From assembly GCA_964624235.1 (NCBI GenBank), contig CAZUXY010000001.1, positions 198,176-262,175 on the forward strand: a stretch of 64,000 nt of DNA, read 5' to 3'. Each line of letters opens with the position of its first letter. Positions within the stretch are counted from its first letter, which is position 1. Shown here piece by piece: positions 61,034 to 64,000 of this stretch. The stretch comes from CAZUXY01 sp964624235. Its GTDB lineage: Bacteria; Spirochaetota; UBA4802; UBA5368. The notes under the pieces were generated by a model that saw nothing but the letters and a program-made list of their open reading frames with translations, made no database searches and was not told the DNA's origin. A program made the position numbers and the translations under genes.

Positions 61034-63199
61034 ATGGACCTAAAAACAATAATCAAAGAAAAACTGTCGAACCGTAAACTGGGTATCAGGCAGAAATTGC
61101 TTATACCCATGATCGGCATACTGCTTCCAATCCTGATCACTGGATTTTTTTTATTTTATATAACCACACGAAGCAATGAATTAAATGATATTGATGAATT
61201 GTCACTGTATAAATTTGAAATCATCCATGGAGGGATAAAAAACATATCAGCGAATGCACTGGCGCTTGCTTCTTCGTTCGCTTCAATACAGGGTGTGGAA
61301 AAAGCCTATGCAATGAAAGAAGAGGCGGCAGGACGTGTTTTGATCAGGAAATTGACTGATGACTATATACGCAATGTGGCGACCAACCTGGGCATAAAAA
61401 AGTTAAAAGTTCATTACCACAAACCCCCTGCACGAAGTTTTGTAAGATTATGGAGAAAGCCCGGAGAGAAGGACGGCGGCGACGATATTTCAAAATTCAG
61501 GAATTCCGTACTGGAAATTTCAAAAAACCATAAACCTATCACTTCCATTGAAATAGGCAGGGGAGGACCGGAAATAAGGGGAATTGCCCCGATACTTCAC
61601 AATGGAGAGTATCTGGGTTCGGTAGAAGTACTTTCGAATTTTCATGATATCAACAACCTAATCGGAAAGAACGATACTCTCGCTTTTTTCGTTACCAAAA
61701 AGATGTCCGAAATAATTAATGAAAAATCTATTATGGATAAAATGAAAACAGTGGGTGATTATGTCTATATTTCTTCATCCAACGACAAGTTCCCGGATTA
61801 CCTTGATCCTGAAAAGCTTAAAGCATCCGCACAGGGAAAAATATTGAGAGAATTAAAAGGAAGCAGGTATATCGCGTACAGCACAGTCAAGGATTATAAC
61901 AATAACCTACTCGGTGCCCTGGTACTTTCAATCGATATCTCCAAAAATATGGCCGCATTACACAAAACCGGAATTTTTCTTGCCATAACATTCACACTGA
62001 TTTCCATATTTCTGATTATTATAATCTATACCGTGGTAAGCAGATTAATAGGTTCATTGAATGTTATGGTTGAATCCATTAAACGTACTTCCGAAGGAGA
62101 TATGACACACGATGTTTCGATTATGAGCGGTGATGAGATTGAAATCATGGCCGATCATTACAATAATTTTCTCACCAAGGTCAGGGATGTAATCCTTGCC
62201 CTTATGGAAATCATTCACAAGATGTCCGTTGCAACGGAACAGATGTCTCATTCAACGGACCATTTCAACGAGAGTTTCCAGACACAGGCCTCTTCAACTG
62301 AACAGATCACCGCGACCCTAGAGGAAATTTCAGCCACAACGGACAATATAGACTATTCCGCCAGGGAACAGTCGGAAAGCGTTGCTGATCTCATCAACGG
62401 TATGGACAAACTCTCGAAAACAATTACGAACATGAGCGGTGATGTGGGAACAGTACTTGCCGAGATAAAAAAACTGTCTGACAATCTTCTTGACGGCGAG
62501 ACTTCACTGAAAGACATGAGTGAAAGCATGACTAATATCCGTAATAGTTCCGATGAAATGAACAATATCATCAATATTATAAACGATATTTCCGACAAGA
62601 TAAATCTCCTTTCTCTCAATGCCGCGATTGAGGCCGCCAGGGCGGGTGAATCGGGTAGGGGATTTGCCGTGGTCGCAGATGAAATATCGAAGCTCGCCGA
62701 CCAGACCTCAGCCAGTATAGGTGAAATCGACAAACTCATCAAAAGCAACGAACAGGACATCAGCCGGGGTATGACCAAAACAGGGGAAATCGTGGAGTTG
62801 ATACAGAAAATCGTGTCAGATATAACGGGTGTCAAGGTTATTACCGATAACATGTCCCTGTACATGAATAATCAGCTTATGGTTAAAGACGATGTCCTTT
62901 CAACTGCCGTATCCATAAAAGAAAAATCAGAAAGGATCGAGAACTCCACCAGCGAGCATAAACTGGCCCTGGAGGATGTGACGAAATCCATCAGTTATAT
63001 CAATGAAATGATACAGAAGTCCACACAGGAATCGGAAACTCTTACCCATATGGGGAAGGAGATCGCGCAATCGAATATAAAACTGGTCGAGATGTCCCGA
63101 TTTTTCAAGGTAAGAAAGAAAGATTCAGCAGAAAGTATCGACAGCAGTGCTGAACTTATGGAGTTAAGGGATTCCGAAGAAGTCCCTTCAATAAACTGA
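61034..63199 (+). CDS. Methyl-accepting chemotaxis protein
   Basis: The 721-residue chemoreceptor has a membrane segment at about residues 21-45, a periplasmic sensor of about 270 residues (Cache-like, not assigned further), a second membrane segment (about 316-340), a HAMP domain (VVSRLIGSLNVMVESIKRTSEGDMTHDVSIMSGDEI) and a long cytoplasmic coiled coil. The hairpin tip reads NLLSLNAAIEAARAGESGRGFAVVADEISKLADQTS, the invariant signalling motif (here with INLLSLN). GAGGTGAGCA precedes the ATG. The ligand is unknown. The C-terminus (ELMELRDSEEVPSIN) is not a CheR-tethering pentapeptide. Confidence 0.95.
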   Translation: MDLKTIIKEKLSNRKLGIRQKLLIPMIGILLPILITGFFLFYITTRSNELNDIDELSLYKFEIIHGGIKNISANALALASSFASIQGVEKAYAMKEEAAGRVLIRKLTDDYIRNVATNLGIKKLKVHYHKPPARSFVRLWRKPGEKDGGDDISKFRNSVLEISKNHKPITSIEIGRGGPEIRGIAPILHNGEYLGSVEVLSNFHDINNLIGKNDTLAFFVTKKMSEIINEKSIMDKMKTVGDYVYISSSNDKFPDYLDPEKLKASAQGKILRELKGSRYIAYSTVKDYNNNLLGALVLSIDISKNMAALHKTGIFLAITFTLISIFLIIIIYTVVSRLIGSLNVMVESIKRTSEGDMTHDVSIMSGDEIEIMADHYNNFLTKVRDVILALMEIIHKMSVATEQMSHSTDHFNESFQTQASSTEQITATLEEISATTDNIDYSAREQSESVADLINGMDKLSKTITNMSGDVGTVLAEIKKLSDNLLDGETSLKDMSESMTNIRNSSDEMNNIINIINDISDKINLLSLNAAIEAARAGESGRGFAVVADEISKLADQTSASIGEIDKLIKSNEQDISRGMTKTGEIVELIQKIVSDITGVKVITDNMSLYMNNQLMVKDDVLSTAVSIKEKSERIENSTSEHKLALEDVTKSISYINEMIQKSTQESETLTHMGKEIAQSNIKLVEMSRFFKVRKKDSAESIDSSAELMELRDSEEVPSIN

Positions 63200-63459
63200 A
63201 AAGGAAAAGTGTAGACCCCCGGTTCATTGATTGCCGCACTGCTGAGCGTCGCATTATCACTGATTTTTCTTAATGACCGGAGATTTCTATGTAGTATTCA
63301 CACTGATACCGGCGGATACTCGCGTTACATTGTTTTTGCTCTGATCGCGAGATACATTAATAAAGTGTTCAGGTATATCAACTATTTCGGCAAATCATTT
63401 GCATAAGAAACCGGTTCAGGAGGAACAGCACTCTGTAACAATGCCCCGTAGAGAAACTG

Positions 63460-64000
63460 TTATTTATATCGGTAGTATATATTTGCTCTGGTCGTTTCCA
63501 TCTTCCCATTTGTTTTTCTCCGCAGCAGTGTCGGTCCATGTATTTCGACAAGCCTGCGTGTACCCTGGTCAAAAACCAGATGGTTGGGGTCGATCAACAA
63601 ACCCAGCAGTACGCTGTCGATTTTCATTTCCACCACCATAACATCCGGCCGTATATAAGGTGAAGATGTAAGCTTCCTGAGATAGAACGATGCAATGATC
63701 TGGCGGTCCATTACCGGGATAAAAAAGGGTACCTTCTCACCTCGCTGAAGGCGTGACCAGTTATTACGGACAAATTCCTGCAGGGTCGGTCCCATCACTA
63801 TGTTGGGACTGTAATCACGAACACCTTTCTTTTCACTGCCGTCGGAAAGAAAGGTAAAATATACCTTGTTTTGTTCCCTCACAAGCCGGCATCCGCAATT
63901 AATCTGATTGAATCGCAGCGTGTAATGGGCAAACACCCCGTTTTCCCTTACCACATCCTCAATAGCCGCCGGTTTGCCGTCGGGCAGTGTATAGACATAT
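63460..64000 (-). CDS. Partial protein of unknown function (runs off the window)
   Basis: The frame is open from 64000 to the stop at 63460, giving about 180 C-terminal residues; the true start is outside the window. The sequence is strand-rich and protein-like (VYTLPDGKPAAIEDVVRENG, YFTFLSDGSEKKGVRDY, VPFFIPVMDRQIIASFYLRKL, KIDSVLLGLLIDPNHLVFDQGTRRLVEIHGPT). I do not recognise a family. There is no membrane segment in the visible part. The gene faces the chemoreceptor gene convergently with about 260 bases between, in which I see nothing. Confidence 0.7.
   Translation of the reverse strand, partial: YVYTLPDGKPAAIEDVVRENGVFAHYTLRFNQINCGCRLVREQNKVYFTFLSDGSEKKGVRDYSPNIVMGPTLQEFVRNNWSRLQRGEKVPFFIPVMDRQIIASFYLRKLTSSPYIRPDVMVVEMKIDSVLLGLLIDPNHLVFDQGTRRLVEIHGPTLLRRKTNGKMETTRANIYYRYK

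Overview
The window looks like a single chromosomal segment of a diderm, chemotactic bacterium with moderate GC. Signs of an outer membrane are several lipoprotein signals, beta-barrel-like proteins (a TPR-barrel protein at 7195 and a DUF481-like protein at 42291), LspA, and an HtrA/PBP1A envelope cluster. Many HD/HD-GYP, PAS-kinase and TPR/HEAT proteins together with LPP20-like lipoproteins would fit Spirochaetota, but Desulfobacterota-like relatives cannot be excluded from sequence reading alone. A run of 10 N at 43945-43954 shows that this is a draft (possibly metagenomic) scaffold. I see no prophage, IS element, CRISPR array or rRNA. The region is almost entirely core and signalling genes.

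Layout. 1-2133: envelope genes on the minus strand (PBP1A fragment, small membrane protein, HtrA-type protease). 2742-4514: GTP-dependent PEP carboxykinase. 4861-6991: ornithine cyclodeaminase-like protein and an OlsB-like acyltransferase. 7195-10164: TPR-barrel protein, inositol-monophosphatase family enzyme, exported protein. 10363-12010: purA, tRNA-Lys and tRNA-Glu. 12378-16194: a PAS-rich hybrid kinase converging on a REC-STAS response regulator. 16263-25274: RlmI-type methyltransferase, alpha/beta hydrolase, xseA-xseB-lipoprotein, then lspA-ileS and trxA on the minus strand. 25507-29403: Gfo/Idh oxidoreductase, MaoC-type double hotdog and NCS2-like permease, a possible catabolic cassette. 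29638-30917: hisI-hisG. 31095-36977: HD, HD-GYP response regulator, rhomboid, PaaK-ACT pair and HDIG protein. 37057-44075: LPP20-like lipoproteins, a 1052-residue HEAT-repeat protein ending in a degenerate cyclase-like domain, DUF481-like protein, TPR protein. 44462-45937: tandem PPK2. 45944-49509: MFS transporter, TetR regulator and URO-D-family protein with paired shared operators. 49639-54960: SGNH hydrolase, crotonase, ChaN-like protein, M15 peptidase, VIT-domain remnant and VWA protein. 55152-58949: TPP-riboswitch-controlled thiM-thiE-thiC-thiL. 58960-60622: ECF sigma factor and anti-sigma factor. 61034-63199: chemoreceptor. 63460-64000: partial unknown gene.

How genes work together. The clearest regulated units are the thi operon (strong promoter, TPP aptamer, three ATGA start-stop overlaps) and the TetR/MFS/URO-D group, where four GAAC-N3-GTTC palindromes form two pairs, each with an 18-bp centre spacing. 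The most unusual proteins are the HEAT-repeat protein with a cyclase-like domain that lacks key catalytic positions, and the response regulator whose output is a STAS domain without the usual serine.
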